Assembly: GCF_024707105.1 (NCBI RefSeq)
Contig: NZ_JANQAJ010000009.1
Location: 62,001-126,000 of the forward strand
DNA from: Devosia ginsengisoli
Lineage (GTDB): Bacteria > Pseudomonadota > Alphaproteobacteria > Rhizobiales > Devosiaceae
Length of the DNA stretch: 64,000 bases
Direction of reading: 5' to 3'
The position numbers and the translations under genes were made by a program. Positions 9,281-18,779 of the stretch are shown here, in pieces (positions within the stretch are counted from its first letter, which is position 1; the number at the start of each line of letters is the position of its first letter). The notes under the pieces are model-generated. The model did no database searches and was not told the origin of the DNA. It saw nothing but the letters and a program-made list of their open reading frames with translations.

Positions 9281-11151
9281 CAGAATGCCTGCCCTATACC
9301 GACATAAAGCGCATAATCGGGGTCGCCCGGCCGCTTGTTGAGCGGAATGGCGAAATCGGCGCGGATCGGCCCGAGCCCGGTATAGTAGCGTACGCCGACA
9401 CCCGCCCCGACGCGCAGGTCGGTCAGCGCGGGGAACACGTCGGCCGCCACATAACCGCCATCCACGAACCCGACCACGCCGATATCCTGGGTCACCTTCA
9501 TCCGCGCCTCGAGCGAGGCTTCGAGTAGGTAGCGCCCGCCGGTAATGACGCCACTGCCATCGTCGACGCCGATGGACTTGAAGCCATAGCCGCGCACCGA
9601 ACCGCCGCCGCCGGCGAAGAACAGCTTGTCGGGTGGAATTTCCGCCAGATCCGGCCCCAGCAATGCCCCCGCCTTGAGCCGGCCAGCCAGCACGAAGGGA
9701 TCGTCCTCGCCGAAGCCGAAATAGGTGCGGCCCTCGACAGTCAGCCTGGCGCCGGCATTGCCGTAATTGAGCTCGTAGAACGGCTCGAGATTGACCTGCC
9801 CGTACCAGCCTTCGGTCGGGTCGACGCTGTCATCGCGGAAATCCAGCGTTGCCCCGGCATAAAGACCCGCGGTCTTGAAGTCGCGCGTGCCGAAATCGTC
9901 ATCGAACCGGTTGAGCTCGAACTGCGCCCCGCCCTCGATGGTGATCTGGTCGGAGAGGATATGGCTCAGCCCCACCCGCCCGCTGGCCGAGGTTTCGGTG
10001 AAGGTGGGGTAGATGGTCCGCTCGGCCGAGACAGCGGCCACGAGGTCCGTATCGGGCGTGAAGACGCCCGGCTTGGTGAAAGTGCCGCCGAAGAAATAGT
10101 CGAATTCAGCCGTATCGATGGGATAGGCGATGCTGGCTACGCGCGCATCGAGGCGCAGCCGCTCGGCCTGGCCGAAGAGGTTGCGCCACAGGTGGAAGGC
10201 TTCGAGGCCAAGACCATCGATGGTCGAATAGGTGGCGCCGACGCCGAAGCGGCGTCCAGGCAGTTCCTGCACGATGAGATTGTAGGGCAGCAGTCCATCG
10301 GCGCCGACCGCGTCGCCCGCTTCCAGCCGCGCCGCACGGAACACTTCGAGCCGGTCCAGGCGCTTCTGCGCCAATGCCAGCTCGTCAGGGTCGTATTCCT
10401 CGCCCTCGGTCAGGCCCGTCTGCCGCCGCACGAATTCGGGATCGAGCGTTTCGGTGCCGCTGACCGTGACCGCGCCGAAGGCGGCCTTGGGGCCGGGATT
10501 GACCGTGATGGTTACGTCCACCGTGGTCGTCGCATGATCTGCCACCACATCGCGGGTGACGATGACAGCCTTGGCATAGCCCTGCTGCCGCCAGGCCTCC
10601 AGCGCCAGTTGTTCGGCCTTCAGGATCACCGACGACTTGGCGATCTCTCCTACGCCGAAACCGGCATGGGCAGGCTGCTCGACATAGTCATAGGGGTCCG
10701 AGGTCGGCAGCGCCTGGTTGACGATATTGACACTGTTGAAGCGGAATTGCGGGCCGGGATCGACAACGATGGCCACATCCACCGGGTCGGGCAGGTTGAC
10801 GTCAGGCGCCAGGTTGGCGGCCTCGACGCCGCCGACACGGATGGAGGCCGTGCCGCCGTAATAGCCTTCGTTGTAAAGTGCCGCGACGATGCGGCGATAA
10901 TCGCCGCGCGCCTTGGCCAGGAGGCCCGCCGCGCCCGAGGCCGGCTCGTTCTGATCAGCCACCAGCGCCGAGGCATTGCGCACCGCGCTTTCGACCGCGC
11001 CCGTGGCATTGATGGTGATGGCCACCGTATAGGGCTGCGGATCGGCGATCACCGCCGCGGCATCTTCCTCGCTCTGATCCTCGAAGAACTTCAGCCCGAA
11101 AATTTCGAATGCAGAAACAGGCGCCACCGCCAGACAGGCGGCAACGCACAA
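9280..11151 (-). CDS. tamA: TamA, Omp85-family outer-membrane barrel protein
   Basis: POTRA-like repeats (about residues 45-290, with the TVDVTITVNPGPKAAFGAVT pattern) precede a C-terminal Omp85 beta barrel containing the FFAGGGGSVRGYGF motif, which holds the conserved VRGY/F residues of loop 6. The protein ends in a phenylalanine, as barrel proteins do. It works with TamB encoded immediately downstream. The start is uncertain. The 623-residue frame begins at a TTG at 11151, giving a truncated-looking signal peptide without a positive charge. The in-frame upstream codons read LHIARLVTSFSALCVAACLA, a much better signal peptide, but contain no ATG or GTG, only CTG (11187). Either a rare start or a small sequence error is likely. 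Confidence 0.9.
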   Translation of the reverse strand: MCVAACLAVAPVSAFEIFGLKFFEDQSEEDAAAVIADPQPYTVAITINATGAVESAVRNASALVADQNEPASGAAGLLAKARGDYRRIVAALYNEGYYGGTASIRVGGVEAANLAPDVNLPDPVDVAIVVDPGPQFRFNSVNIVNQALPTSDPYDYVEQPAHAGFGVGEIAKSSVILKAEQLALEAWRQQGYAKAVIVTRDVVADHATTTVDVTITVNPGPKAAFGAVTVSGTETLDPEFVRRQTGLTEGEEYDPDELALAQKRLDRLEVFRAARLEAGDAVGADGLLPYNLIVQELPGRRFGVGATYSTIDGLGLEAFHLWRNLFGQAERLRLDARVASIAYPIDTAEFDYFFGGTFTKPGVFTPDTDLVAAVSAERTIYPTFTETSASGRVGLSHILSDQITIEGGAQFELNRFDDDFGTRDFKTAGLYAGATLDFRDDSVDPTEGWYGQVNLEPFYELNYGNAGARLTVEGRTYFGFGEDDPFVLAGRLKAGALLGPDLAEIPPDKLFFAGGGGSVRGYGFKSIGVDDGSGVITGGRYLLEASLEARMKVTQDIGVVGFVDGGYVAADVFPALTDLRVGAGVGVRYYTGLGPIRADFAIPLNKRPGDPDYALYVGIGQAF

Positions 11152-11475
11152 GGCGCTAAAACTCGTTACCAGACGCGCGATATGCAGTGACCCGTTCCCG
11201 CCCGTTACGCTTCAACCAATTGAGGCAGAAGCAGAAGTTTGCCCTGTGGAGCGGAAAGATTCGGTTAAGCCTCTTTCGCCCCCGCCGCGCCGACGCTGCA
11301 CGCCTGCCCAACAGGCGGACATTTCATGGCCAGTTTAGGGCTGCCCGATGGCAGGGACAACCTTTGGGCACATTTGTTGCGAATTGCGCTTATGGATCGT
11401 GGCCGATGGGCAACGGTGCCACGCCTCATGGGCGGCGAGAGCACAGCGCCCCCCGAACCAGGAGGGCGTGGCACA
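11152..11475. other. Intergenic region between macB and tamA
   Basis: About 324 bases without a supported gene. The part next to tamA should hold the tamA/tamB promoter and ribosome site, though I cannot place a clear -35/-10 pair. The part next to macB contains the palindromic repeat listed separately. Short open frames here on both strands look like chance frames. Confidence 0.5.
11416..11474. repeat. Short copy of the GTGCCACGCC inverted-repeat family
   Basis: This 59-base element begins GTGCCACGCCTCATG and ends AGGAGGGCGTGGCAC, so its ends are inverted repeats. It shares the outer arms and the CGAACCA segment with the longer element at 4792-4928. It lies immediately downstream of the macB stop and may work as a terminator or mRNA-stabilising hairpin. 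Confidence 0.7.
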
Positions 11476-13425
11476 TCACTCCCGTGCCAGCGCCTCCACC
11501 GGGTCCAGCCTGGCCGCCGAGCGGGCCGGCATGAAACCGAAAATCACCCCGATCAGGCTGGCCGAGGCAATGGCCAGCATGATCGATTCCGCCGAATAGG
11601 CCAGCCGCGCCCCGCTCACCAGCGTGGTCAGCAGGCTCCCAAGGGCAAAGCTGAGCCCTACCCCGGCCGCGCCGCCGACAAAGCAGACCAGCACCGCCTC
11701 GATGAGGAATTGCCGGAGGATATCGCCCCGCCGCGCGCCGACGGCCATGCGGATGCCGATCTCCTTGGTGCGCTCGGAGACGCTGACCAGCATGATATTC
11801 ATCACCCCGATGCCGCCCACCACCAACGAGATGACAGCAATGGTGGAAATCAGCAGCGTCAGCGTGGCCGAGGTGGATTCGATGGTTTCGCGGATGGTTG
11901 CCGTGTTCTGCAGGAAAAAATCGGTATTGCCGTCATGCAGCCGCGTCAGCAGTTCGGTGATTTCGGCTTCGGCCTGCGCCATGTCGAAATCATCGCTCAC
12001 CCGCACCGCGATCGAGCCGAGATAGGACTGGCCCAATATGCGGTCCATCGCCGTTGTATAGGGCACATAGACATTGGCTTGGTTGCCGCCCGGCCCGAAG
12101 CCGGTGACATTTTCCACCACGCCGATCACCCGCACCGGCACCTTGCCCAGCATGATGACCTGCCCCACCGGGTCCTCGCCATTGACGAAAATGGCGTCGC
12201 GCGCATTGCCGTCGATGACGGCTTCCTGCGTGCGTTCGGTCATGCTGGTGTCGTTGAAGCCCACGCCCTCGGCAAAGGTGCGGCCATTGACCTGGAAATA
12301 GCCCTCGCCCACCCCGGTAACCGAGGCATTGGAGGAGGTATTGCGGAACAGCACCGTGGCGTTGGAGCTGACCTGCGGCGAGACGCTGTCGGCATAATCC
12401 TGCGCGGCCAGCGCCTCGGCATCTGACGGCAACAGGGTCTGGATGCGGCTGCTTCGTCGGTCGCCGAAGCCGCTGCCGGGATAGATGTTGATCGTGTTGG
12501 TGCCGATGGAGGCGATGTTTTCCAGCACCATCTGCTGGCTGCCCTGCCCCAAAGCCACCACGCTCACCACCGAGGCGATGCCGATGATGATGCCGAGCAT
12601 GGTGAGGAAAGTCCGGAGCTTGTGCGCCACCATGGACCGCAGGGCCATGCGCAGGGCTTCGAGGCCGCTGTCGAACCATTCGCGCCAGCGCGCGGCCCGG
12701 CGCATGCTCTCCCTCGCCTTGTCGACGCGCGTATCCACGTCGCTGCGCTTGTCGCCGATGATGACACCGTCGGAAATCTCGATCACCCGCTCGGTCTGCG
12801 CGGCGATCAGCGGATCATGCGTCACGATGATGATCGTATGACCATCCTTGTGCAGCTCGTGCAGCAGGGCCATCAGCTCCTTGCCGCTCTTGCTGTCGAG
12901 CGCGCCGGTCGGCTCGTCCGCCAGGATCACCTCGCCGCCATTCATCAGCGCCCGCGCCACGCTGACGCGCTGCTGCTGGCCGCCAGACAGGGCGTTGGGC
13001 CGATGGTCGAGCCGCTCGCCCAGCCCCAGCCGCGTGAGCAGGTCGATGGCCCGCTTGCGCCGCACACCACCATCGACACCGGCATAGATGGCCGGAATTT
13101 CCACATTCTCGACCGCGTCGAGATCGGGCAGCAATTGGTAACGCTGGAAGATGAAGCCGAAATGCTCGCGCCGCAACTCGGCCAAAGCATCGGGCGCCAG
13201 CTTGCCAACCGGGCGTCCGGCGAAGGTGTAGCTGCCCGAACTCGCGCGATCGAGACAGCCGAGGATATTCATCAGCGTCGACTTGCCCGAGCCCGACTGG
13301 CCCATGATGGCAACCAGCTCGCCCCTGAAGATATCGAGATCGATATCCCTGAGCACGGTCACCGTCTCCGCGCCGGTCTGGAACTGCCTGGTCAGCCCGC
13401 GCAGCGAAATGATCGGATCGCTCAT
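11476..13425 (-). CDS. macB: MacB-type ABC transporter, ATPase fused to permease
   Basis: This 649-residue protein has an N-terminal ABC ATPase (about residues 1-230; Walker [10 protein letters not shown], signature LSGGQQQR, Walker [13 protein letters not shown]). A linker and a first membrane helix follow (about 275-300, [21 protein letters not shown]). Next come a large periplasmic domain (about 305-515) and three C-terminal helices of the FtsX type. This is the MacB layout, a mechanotransmission pump that drives export of macrolides, lipopeptides or toxins from the periplasm through MacA and a TolC-like channel. It lies two bases after the macA stop. No outer-membrane channel gene is in the window, so TolC must be encoded elsewhere. 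The native substrate cannot be read from sequence. Confidence 0.92.
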   Translation of the reverse strand: MSDPIISLRGLTRQFQTGAETVTVLRDIDLDIFRGELVAIMGQSGSGKSTLMNILGCLDRASSGSYTFAGRPVGKLAPDALAELRREHFGFIFQRYQLLPDLDAVENVEIPAIYAGVDGGVRRKRAIDLLTRLGLGERLDHRPNALSGGQQQRVSVARALMNGGEVILADEPTGALDSKSGKELMALLHELHKDGHTIIIVTHDPLIAAQTERVIEISDGVIIGDKRSDVDTRVDKARESMRRAARWREWFDSGLEALRMALRSMVAHKLRTFLTMLGIIIGIASVVSVVALGQGSQQMVLENIASIGTNTINIYPGSGFGDRRSSRIQTLLPSDAEALAAQDYADSVSPQVSSNATVLFRNTSSNASVTGVGEGYFQVNGRTFAEGVGFNDTSMTERTQEAVIDGNARDAIFVNGEDPVGQVIMLGKVPVRVIGVVENVTGFGPGGNQANVYVPYTTAMDRILGQSYLGSIAVRVSDDFDMAQAEAEITELLTRLHDGNTDFFLQNTATIRETIESTSATLTLLISTIAVISLVVGGIGVMNIMLVSVSERTKEIGIRMAVGARRGDILRQFLIEAVLVCFVGGAAGVGLSFALGSLLTTLVSGARLAYSAESIMLAIASASLIGVIFGFMPARSAARLDPVEALARE

Positions 13426-13427
13426 GT

Positions 13428-14636
13428 CTAGCCGCCGAAGCGCACGGGGCCGCCGAGACGCATGGCGCCACCGCCGCCCGGACCACCCTGCTGGCCGCCG
13501 GCCGGTCGCACGATCGTCGCGCCGCCGCTCACCACCTGCTCGCCTTCGCTGAGCCCGCTCCTGATCTCGGCCATGACATTGTTGTTGAGACCCACTTCGA
13601 TCCGCCGTGGCGTGATCGTTTCGGTCGCCGGATCGTAGACGGCCACCATCGTATTGCCCTGCGGGTCCTTGCGCGACACCAGCCCCGAGGACAGCACCAG
13701 CACATCCTCGACTTCGTCGAGCACGATGGTCACCTGCGCCGTCATCGAGATGCGCAGCTTGTGATCGGGATTGGGGACGTCGAACAGGCCATTGTAATAG
13801 ACCGCGCTGTCGCTCGCGGCCGTGTCCGAGCTGATCGAGGTCGGCGCCGGCTCGACTTCGCGGAGCGTCGCGTCGATCTTGATATCGGGCTCGCCCAGAA
13901 TGGTGAAATAGACGCGCTGCCCCGCCGCCACCCGCACCACATCGGCCTCGGAAATCTCGGCCTTGATCACCATCGTGTCGAGATCGGCGATCTTGACGAT
14001 GGTGGGAATGCTCGAACTGGCATTGACCGTCTGCCCCTCATCAACCATCAGGGCGACGATGGTGCCGTCATTGGGTGCCACGATCTTCGTCCGCGCCAGG
14101 TTGAGTTCGGCCGATTCGACGCTGAGCTGGGACTGGGCGATCTGCGCATCGAGCTGGTCGATCTGCGCCTGCGCCGAATCCACGGCGGCCTGGGCGGTTT
14201 CGAGATCGGTCTGCGACACGAGACTATTGGCGTTGAGCTGCTGGCTGCGCGCCAAAGCGGCCTGCGCCTTGAGCAAGCTCGCCTCCTGGCTGCGCTTCTG
14301 CGCCTCGATGCCGGCCAGGACGGCCTGCGCGGTCTTGACCGCATTCTCCTGGTCGAGGCTGTCGATCTCGGCGATCAGGTCGCCCTTCTTGACGTCCTGT
14401 CCAAGCGCCACATGCACCGCCTCGATGCGGCCGGAGACTTCGGCGCCGACGCTGACCAGCGAATTGGCCTCGAGCACGCCCGAAGCCAGCACCGTGCGCT
14501 CGATATCGCCGCGCCCCACCACCACCGTATTGGGCACGGTCGCCGCTTCCGGCGCCGCCAGGAAATACCACCAGGCCCCGAAGCCGGCACCTCCGAGCAC
14601 CACCAGCATCACCAGCCATTTCGCCAATGTCTTCAA
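13428..14636 (-). CDS. macA: MacA-like periplasmic adaptor (HlyD/RND family)
   Basis: This 402-residue membrane-fusion protein has an N-terminal anchor (about residues 6-26). A barrel-sandwich half follows around residues 45-95, then a long alpha-helical hairpin rich in Ala, Gln and Ser (about 95-195), the second barrel half and a beta-barrel domain, and a glycine-rich tail. It would bridge the MacB pump and a TolC-type channel. It is the first gene of the macA-macB pair, with two bases between the genes. The preceding 198 bases, shared with a divergent short-chain dehydrogenase, must contain its promoter. Length and domain order fit MacA. Other HlyD-family adaptors are the main alternative, but the MacB partner makes MacA most likely. 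Confidence 0.9.
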   Translation of the reverse strand: MKTLAKWLVMLVVLGGAGFGAWWYFLAAPEAATVPNTVVVGRGDIERTVLASGVLEANSLVSVGAEVSGRIEAVHVALGQDVKKGDLIAEIDSLDQENAVKTAQAVLAGIEAQKRSQEASLLKAQAALARSQQLNANSLVSQTDLETAQAAVDSAQAQIDQLDAQIAQSQLSVESAELNLARTKIVAPNDGTIVALMVDEGQTVNASSSIPTIVKIADLDTMVIKAEISEADVVRVAAGQRVYFTILGEPDIKIDATLREVEPAPTSISSDTAASDSAVYYNGLFDVPNPDHKLRISMTAQVTIVLDEVEDVLVLSSGLVSRKDPQGNTMVAVYDPATETITPRRIEVGLNNNVMAEIRSGLSEGEQVVSGGATIVRPAGGQQGGPGGGGAMRLGGPVRFGG

Positions 14637-14834
14637 GCCGCACTATCCCCTGATATCAGTTCGCCCCAACATAATGCGCCCGACCGCCCGGATCACGTTA
14701 GGACTTGGTAAGGTTCGGATAGCTTTCGGTAATCCGCCGGTAACCCGCCAGGCGTCACCGCAAAGGACGGTTGACCTCCCCGCGCTGCCCGGTCCACCCT
14801 GCCGGTCTTCCACTGACTCCAGGACTGTCCACCC

Positions 14835-15611
14835 ATGTATTCGCTGCTCGATCCCAGCCGCTTCGTCGTCTTCATCACCGGCGCCACTTCCGGCTTCGGC
14901 GCCGCTGCGGCGCGCCGCTATGTCGGCGCCGGCGGCAAGGTGATCGCCACCGGCCGCCGCAAGGAGCGCCTCGAGGAGCTGCAGGCGGAGCTGGGCGCCG
15001 AAAACTGCCACATCGTCACCCTCGACATACGCGACCGCGCCGCCATCGACGCGGCCATTGCCGGACTGCCGGCGCCGTTCGACGCCATCAACATCGTGCT
15101 GGCCAATGCCGGCCTGGCGCTCGGCCTGCAGCCCGCCGCCGAAACCGACATCACCGACTGGGAGACGATGATATCAACCAATGTCACAGGGCTGGCCTAT
15201 ACGGTGCGCGCGCTGCTGCCGGGCCTCATCGCCCGCGGCGGCGGCCATGTGGTGACACTGGGCTCGGTGGCCGGCGACTATCCCTATCCCGGCGGCTCGG
15301 TCTACGGCGCCACCAAGGCCTTCGTGAAGCAGTTCGCGCTCAACATCCGCTCGGACGTGCAGGGCAAGAATATCCGCGTTACCAATATCGAGCCGGGCCT
15401 GACCGAAACCGAATTTTCGCTGGTTCGCTTCAAGGGTGACGAGGGCAAGGCGGCCAAGCCCTATGAGGGCACCGCGGCGATGAATGCCGACGATATTGCG
15501 GAGTCGATCTTCTGGGCCACGTCTTTGCCCGAGCATGTCAATGTCAACCGGTTACAGTTGATGGCCACCACCCAGGCCTTCGGCCCGTTCGATATTCACC
15601 GCGAACGTTAA
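14835..15611 (+). CDS. Short-chain dehydrogenase, YdfG-like 3-hydroxy acid dehydrogenase
   Basis: This 258-residue NAD(P)-dependent oxidoreductase has the classical short-chain dehydrogenase pattern. It shows TGATSGFG near residue 15 (cofactor loop), NAG near residue 93, a catalytic Ser in LGSVAGDYPY, and the YGATK catalytic Tyr-x-x-x-Lys. Arginine-rich TGRRKERL after the second strand favours NADPH. The YPYPGGSVYGATKAFV stretch and the C-terminal RLQLMATTQAFGPF are typical of the YdfG group, whose members reduce malonic semialdehyde and oxidise 3-hydroxy acids such as serine and 3-hydroxypropionate. It stands alone, divergent from macAB, and ends 54 bases before the histidine kinase gene. 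Confidence 0.87.
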   Translation: MYSLLDPSRFVVFITGATSGFGAAAARRYVGAGGKVIATGRRKERLEELQAELGAENCHIVTLDIRDRAAIDAAIAGLPAPFDAINIVLANAGLALGLQPAAETDITDWETMISTNVTGLAYTVRALLPGLIARGGGHVVTLGSVAGDYPYPGGSVYGATKAFVKQFALNIRSDVQGKNIRVTNIEPGLTETEFSLVRFKGDEGKAAKPYEGTAAMNADDIAESIFWATSLPEHVNVNRLQLMATTQAFGPFDIHRER

Positions 15612-15665
15612 GTCTAGAGTAACTATAATATTGCGCTGCGGGGGTTTCCCTCGTTCTATGCGGCC

Positions 15666-17924
15666 ATGAGGCCGCACCACGCCACGCCCAATCTGTTGCT
15701 TGTCGCCGTCACGCTGTTCTGCGTGGCGCTGGCCTTTGGCGTGCTGGTCGCGGCGACCTCGTTCAACGCCCTGTCGCTGCGCCTCATGCCCACCGACCGG
15801 GATGCCGTGCTCATCACCCATGTCCATGACGGCGCGTTCTTTTCCGAGCCTGGCCCCCGCTGGGCCACCGTGCTCAAGGCCATCGGCATTGCCCCGCCGG
15901 GCGCCGGACGCCCGGCCGATTGGCCCGCGCCCATACCGATCACCAGCGCGGACCTGCTGCCCGAGCCCGACAGCCTTTCCAGCTATGCAGAATACGACGC
16001 CTTCCTCGCGCGCCAGTCGGCGCTGGCCGATGTCATCGCGGCGGACGCCGTCGAGCTTTACCTGCAGGACATCTTCACCCAGGAAGAATTCACCTCGGTC
16101 CTCCATACCGACTATCGCGACGTCACCACGCTGACCGACGGCTTCTGGCTGCAATTGCTGACCGGGGTCGCCTCGCTGTTGATCGCCGGCTGGGTATGGG
16201 CGCTGCGCCCGCGCCATGTCGGGCCGATCATGTTCATGATCAGCGCCATCGGGCTGACGCTGTCCACCGCCACCTCGGCCATCTACGCCAATCGCGAACT
16301 GGCGCTGCCGGCCGATCTCTATGCCGTGCTGGTGCCGATCAACCATCTGGGCGTTGTCGTCTTTGCGCTGGCCATGATCGGTCTGCTACTGAGCTATCCG
16401 CGCCAATTGGTCCGCCCGCGCTGGTTCTGGCTGCTGCCGGTCATCGGCGCCGCCTATACGGTTTTCGATACCAGCCATGTCGAACTGGGTCTCGGCCCGT
16501 CCCAGCTTTATGTCTTCATCGCGCTGGCCATGCTGGGCATTCTCGCCGCCATCGCCTTGCAATGGCGCGCCACGCGTGGCAACCCGCCGGACCGGGCGGC
16601 TCTGGGCTGGCTGGGTCTTTCCGTGGTGGCTGGGGCCGGCGCCTATACCCTGCTGGGCGCCGCGCCTATCCTGCTCGACACGCCCTTCTCGCTGCCGCAG
16701 AGCCATGTCACCAGCGTGCTCGTCGTCATCTATGCCGGGCTCGCGTTGGGGCTCAGCCGCTATCGCCTGTTCGACCTGGGCGAGTGGTCCTACCGGGTGC
16801 TGTTCTACACCGTGGGCGCCCTGGTGCTGCTGGCACTCGATGCCAGCGTCATCTACCTGCTCAATATCGACGCCGCGCCCGCCCTCGGCATCTCGCTGCT
16901 GCTGGTCGCCTTCGTCTACCTGCCCATCCGCGACTGGATCTGGCGCCGCGCCACCACTCGCCGGGCCATCGCGCAGGATGAGCTGTTCTCCGCCGCACTC
17001 GACGTAGCCTTCGCGCCCTCCCCGGCGGAAAGCGCGGCGCGCTGGCAGGCCCTTTTGCGGCGCCTGTTCGATCCGCTGCAGATCATCGAAACCGGTCCGG
17101 CCGACTCGCAGCCTCAAATGGGTGAGGATGGTCTTTCCATGCAATTGCCCGCCGTGGCCGGCGCTCCGCCTTTGCGCCTGACCTATCCCTTTGCCGGGCG
17201 CGGCCTGTTCTCGCCCAACCACCTCAAGCTCGCCACCAACCTTGTCTCGCTGACCGAGCGCGCCGAGGAGGGCCGCGAAGCCTATATGCGCGGGGTGGGC
17301 GAGGAGCGCCGCCGCATGGCGCGCGACCTGCATGACGATGTCGGCGCCCGCCTGCTGACAGGGCTGCACACCGCCGACGAGACCACCCGCCCCACGCTCC
17401 AAGCGGCGCTCAGCGACATTCGCGCCATTGTCAGCGGCCTGTCCGGCGAGGAGGCCAGTCTCGATCGCGTGCTGGCCGAAACCCGCCATGAGGCGGCACG
17501 ACGCCTAGAAGCGGCGGAAATCATACTCGACTGGCCCCTGCCCGAAGCCGAGATCGAAGCCATTCAGCTCGACTATCGGTTGCACAAGGCGCTGACCTCG
17601 GCCGTGCGGGAAATCGTCTCCAACGCCATCCGCCATTCCGGCGCCAGCCGCTTCACGGTGACGGCCGGCCTCTCGCCCGGGCACCTGGCGCTGCATTTCG
17701 CCGACAATGGCAAGGGCATGCCATCAGAGGCGCTGGCCGGGGAAACCGCGGGCTTCGGTCTGCGCAATCTGCGCCACCGCATCGAGGATATCGGCGGGCA
17801 TCTGACGCTGGCCGCCCAAGCCGGCAGCACCACGATCACGCTGGATATTCCACTGGTCCTCACGCCCCACACCCCAGAACCGGGGGTGCTGGAGCCGCCC
17901 GATCCGCTTAACTCACCAGCATGA
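15666..17924 (+). CDS. Membrane-bound sensor histidine kinase, NarL/HisKA_3 type
   Basis: This 752-residue kinase has a first membrane helix at residues 10-32, then a periplasmic domain of about 130 residues. About seven further helices follow (about 160-425), resembling a 7TM sensor block. The cytoplasmic part holds a HisKA_3 dimerisation domain with the phosphoacceptor His556 in the ARDLHDDVG motif, and a HATPase domain (EIVSNAIRHS, DNGKGM, GFGLRNLRHRI). The response regulator starts at the overlapping ATGA, so they form a pair. The sensor region resembles nothing I can name, so the signal is unknown. The C-terminal tail after the ATPase domain is proline-rich and probably disordered. Confidence 0.88.
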   Translation: MRPHHATPNLLLVAVTLFCVALAFGVLVAATSFNALSLRLMPTDRDAVLITHVHDGAFFSEPGPRWATVLKAIGIAPPGAGRPADWPAPIPITSADLLPEPDSLSSYAEYDAFLARQSALADVIAADAVELYLQDIFTQEEFTSVLHTDYRDVTTLTDGFWLQLLTGVASLLIAGWVWALRPRHVGPIMFMISAIGLTLSTATSAIYANRELALPADLYAVLVPINHLGVVVFALAMIGLLLSYPRQLVRPRWFWLLPVIGAAYTVFDTSHVELGLGPSQLYVFIALAMLGILAAIALQWRATRGNPPDRAALGWLGLSVVAGAGAYTLLGAAPILLDTPFSLPQSHVTSVLVVIYAGLALGLSRYRLFDLGEWSYRVLFYTVGALVLLALDASVIYLLNIDAAPALGISLLLVAFVYLPIRDWIWRRATTRRAIAQDELFSAALDVAFAPSPAESAARWQALLRRLFDPLQIIETGPADSQPQMGEDGLSMQLPAVAGAPPLRLTYPFAGRGLFSPNHLKLATNLVSLTERAEEGREAYMRGVGEERRRMARDLHDDVGARLLTGLHTADETTRPTLQAALSDIRAIVSGLSGEEASLDRVLAETRHEAARRLEAAEIILDWPLPEAEIEAIQLDYRLHKALTSAVREIVSNAIRHSGASRFTVTAGLSPGHLALHFADNGKGMPSEALAGETAGFGLRNLRHRIEDIGGHLTLAAQAGSTTITLDIPLVLTPHTPEPGVLEPPDPLNSPA

Positions 17925-18577
17925 GTGCCGAACCCGCCGCTGCCCGCCTGTGCCTTCTGATCGAGGACCAACCCCGCACCCGCGACTGGATGCTGGCCGT
18001 ACTGGCTTCGGCCTTTCCCGATCTGCGCATCGAAACAGCCGGCACGCTCAAAGCCGCCCATGCCTGGCTCGATCGCCATGCCGCCGATCTCTGGCTGGCC
18101 ATCATCGATATCGGCCTGCCCGATGGCTCGGGCGTCGATATCGTGCGTCGCCTGAGCCGAGAGCACCCCGACGTGCTGTCCGTCGTCGCCACCATCTATG
18201 ACGATGACGCCCACCTGTTCGAAGCCATCGCTGCTGGTGCTCGCGGCTATGTGCTCAAGGACGAGGAAGCCGACCTCTTGGTCAACTATCTCCGCCGTAT
18301 CGAGCGGGGGGAGCCGCCCCTCTCGCCCTCCATTGCCCACCGCATGTTGAGTCACTTCCGCGCCCCCACAGTGGTCAAGGACGAAGCCGGCCTCAGCCCG
18401 CGCGAAACCGAAGTGCTGACCCTGCTCGCCCGCGGCATGACCGTCTCCGAAGCCGCAGCGCGCCTGGGCCTGCAACCCCAGACCGTCGCCTCTTATGTCA
18501 AGGTCATCTACCAGAAACTCTGCGTCACCAGCCGGGCAGAGGCGACAAGGGAAGCGGTGAAGCGAGGACTGGCTTAG
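17921..18577 (+). CDS. LuxR/NarL-family response regulator
   Basis: This 218-residue protein has a receiver domain (about residues 8-125) with acidic pair Glu-Asp in LLIEDQ and phosphoacceptor Asp63 in IIDIGLPDG. A LuxR-type helix-turn-helix follows at about 155-215 (LSPRETEVLTLLARGMTVSE, then TVASYVKVIYQKL). It overlaps the kinase gene by four bases and is certainly its partner. It would bind DNA as a phosphorylated dimer. Nearby candidate targets are the small membrane peptide gene that follows and the operon itself, but no operator can be assigned by eye. Confidence 0.93.
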   Translation: MSAEPAAARLCLLIEDQPRTRDWMLAVLASAFPDLRIETAGTLKAAHAWLDRHAADLWLAIIDIGLPDGSGVDIVRRLSREHPDVLSVVATIYDDDAHLFEAIAAGARGYVLKDEEADLLVNYLRRIERGEPPLSPSIAHRMLSHFRAPTVVKDEAGLSPRETEVLTLLARGMTVSEAAARLGLQPQTVASYVKVIYQKLCVTSRAEATREAVKRGLA

Positions 18578-18646
18578 GCTCCCCCCGAACCGGGGCTGAT
18601 CCTCGCGCTCAACTGGGCCATTCTCCGCAACTGCCGGAGAAGACCC

Positions 18647-18769
18647 ATGAAACTGCGCACCGTCCTGATCATTCTCGCCGTCGCCATCATGGGCGTCCTG
18701 CTGTTCCTGCCAGCCGATATTCGTGCCGCGCCGCTGCCGGGCCGCGACGACATGCATGCAAATCAGTGA
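18647..18769 (+). CDS. Small 40-residue membrane or exported peptide
   Basis: A short frame starting at an ATG preceded by a good ribosome site (GGAGAAG, 5 bases upstream). The product begins MKLRTVLIILAVAIMGVLLF, a basic N-terminus followed by a hydrophobic helix, then a short polar tail (PGRDDMHANQ). It could be a signal anchor or a secreted peptide cut after an Ala. It lies 69 bases after the response regulator stop, so it may be co-transcribed with the two-component system or regulated by it. No family is recognised. The start signal and the helix are the only evidence that it is real. Confidence 0.55.
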   Translation: MKLRTVLIILAVAIMGVLLFLPADIRAAPLPGRDDMHANQ

Positions 18770-18779
18770 CGAGCCGCGC

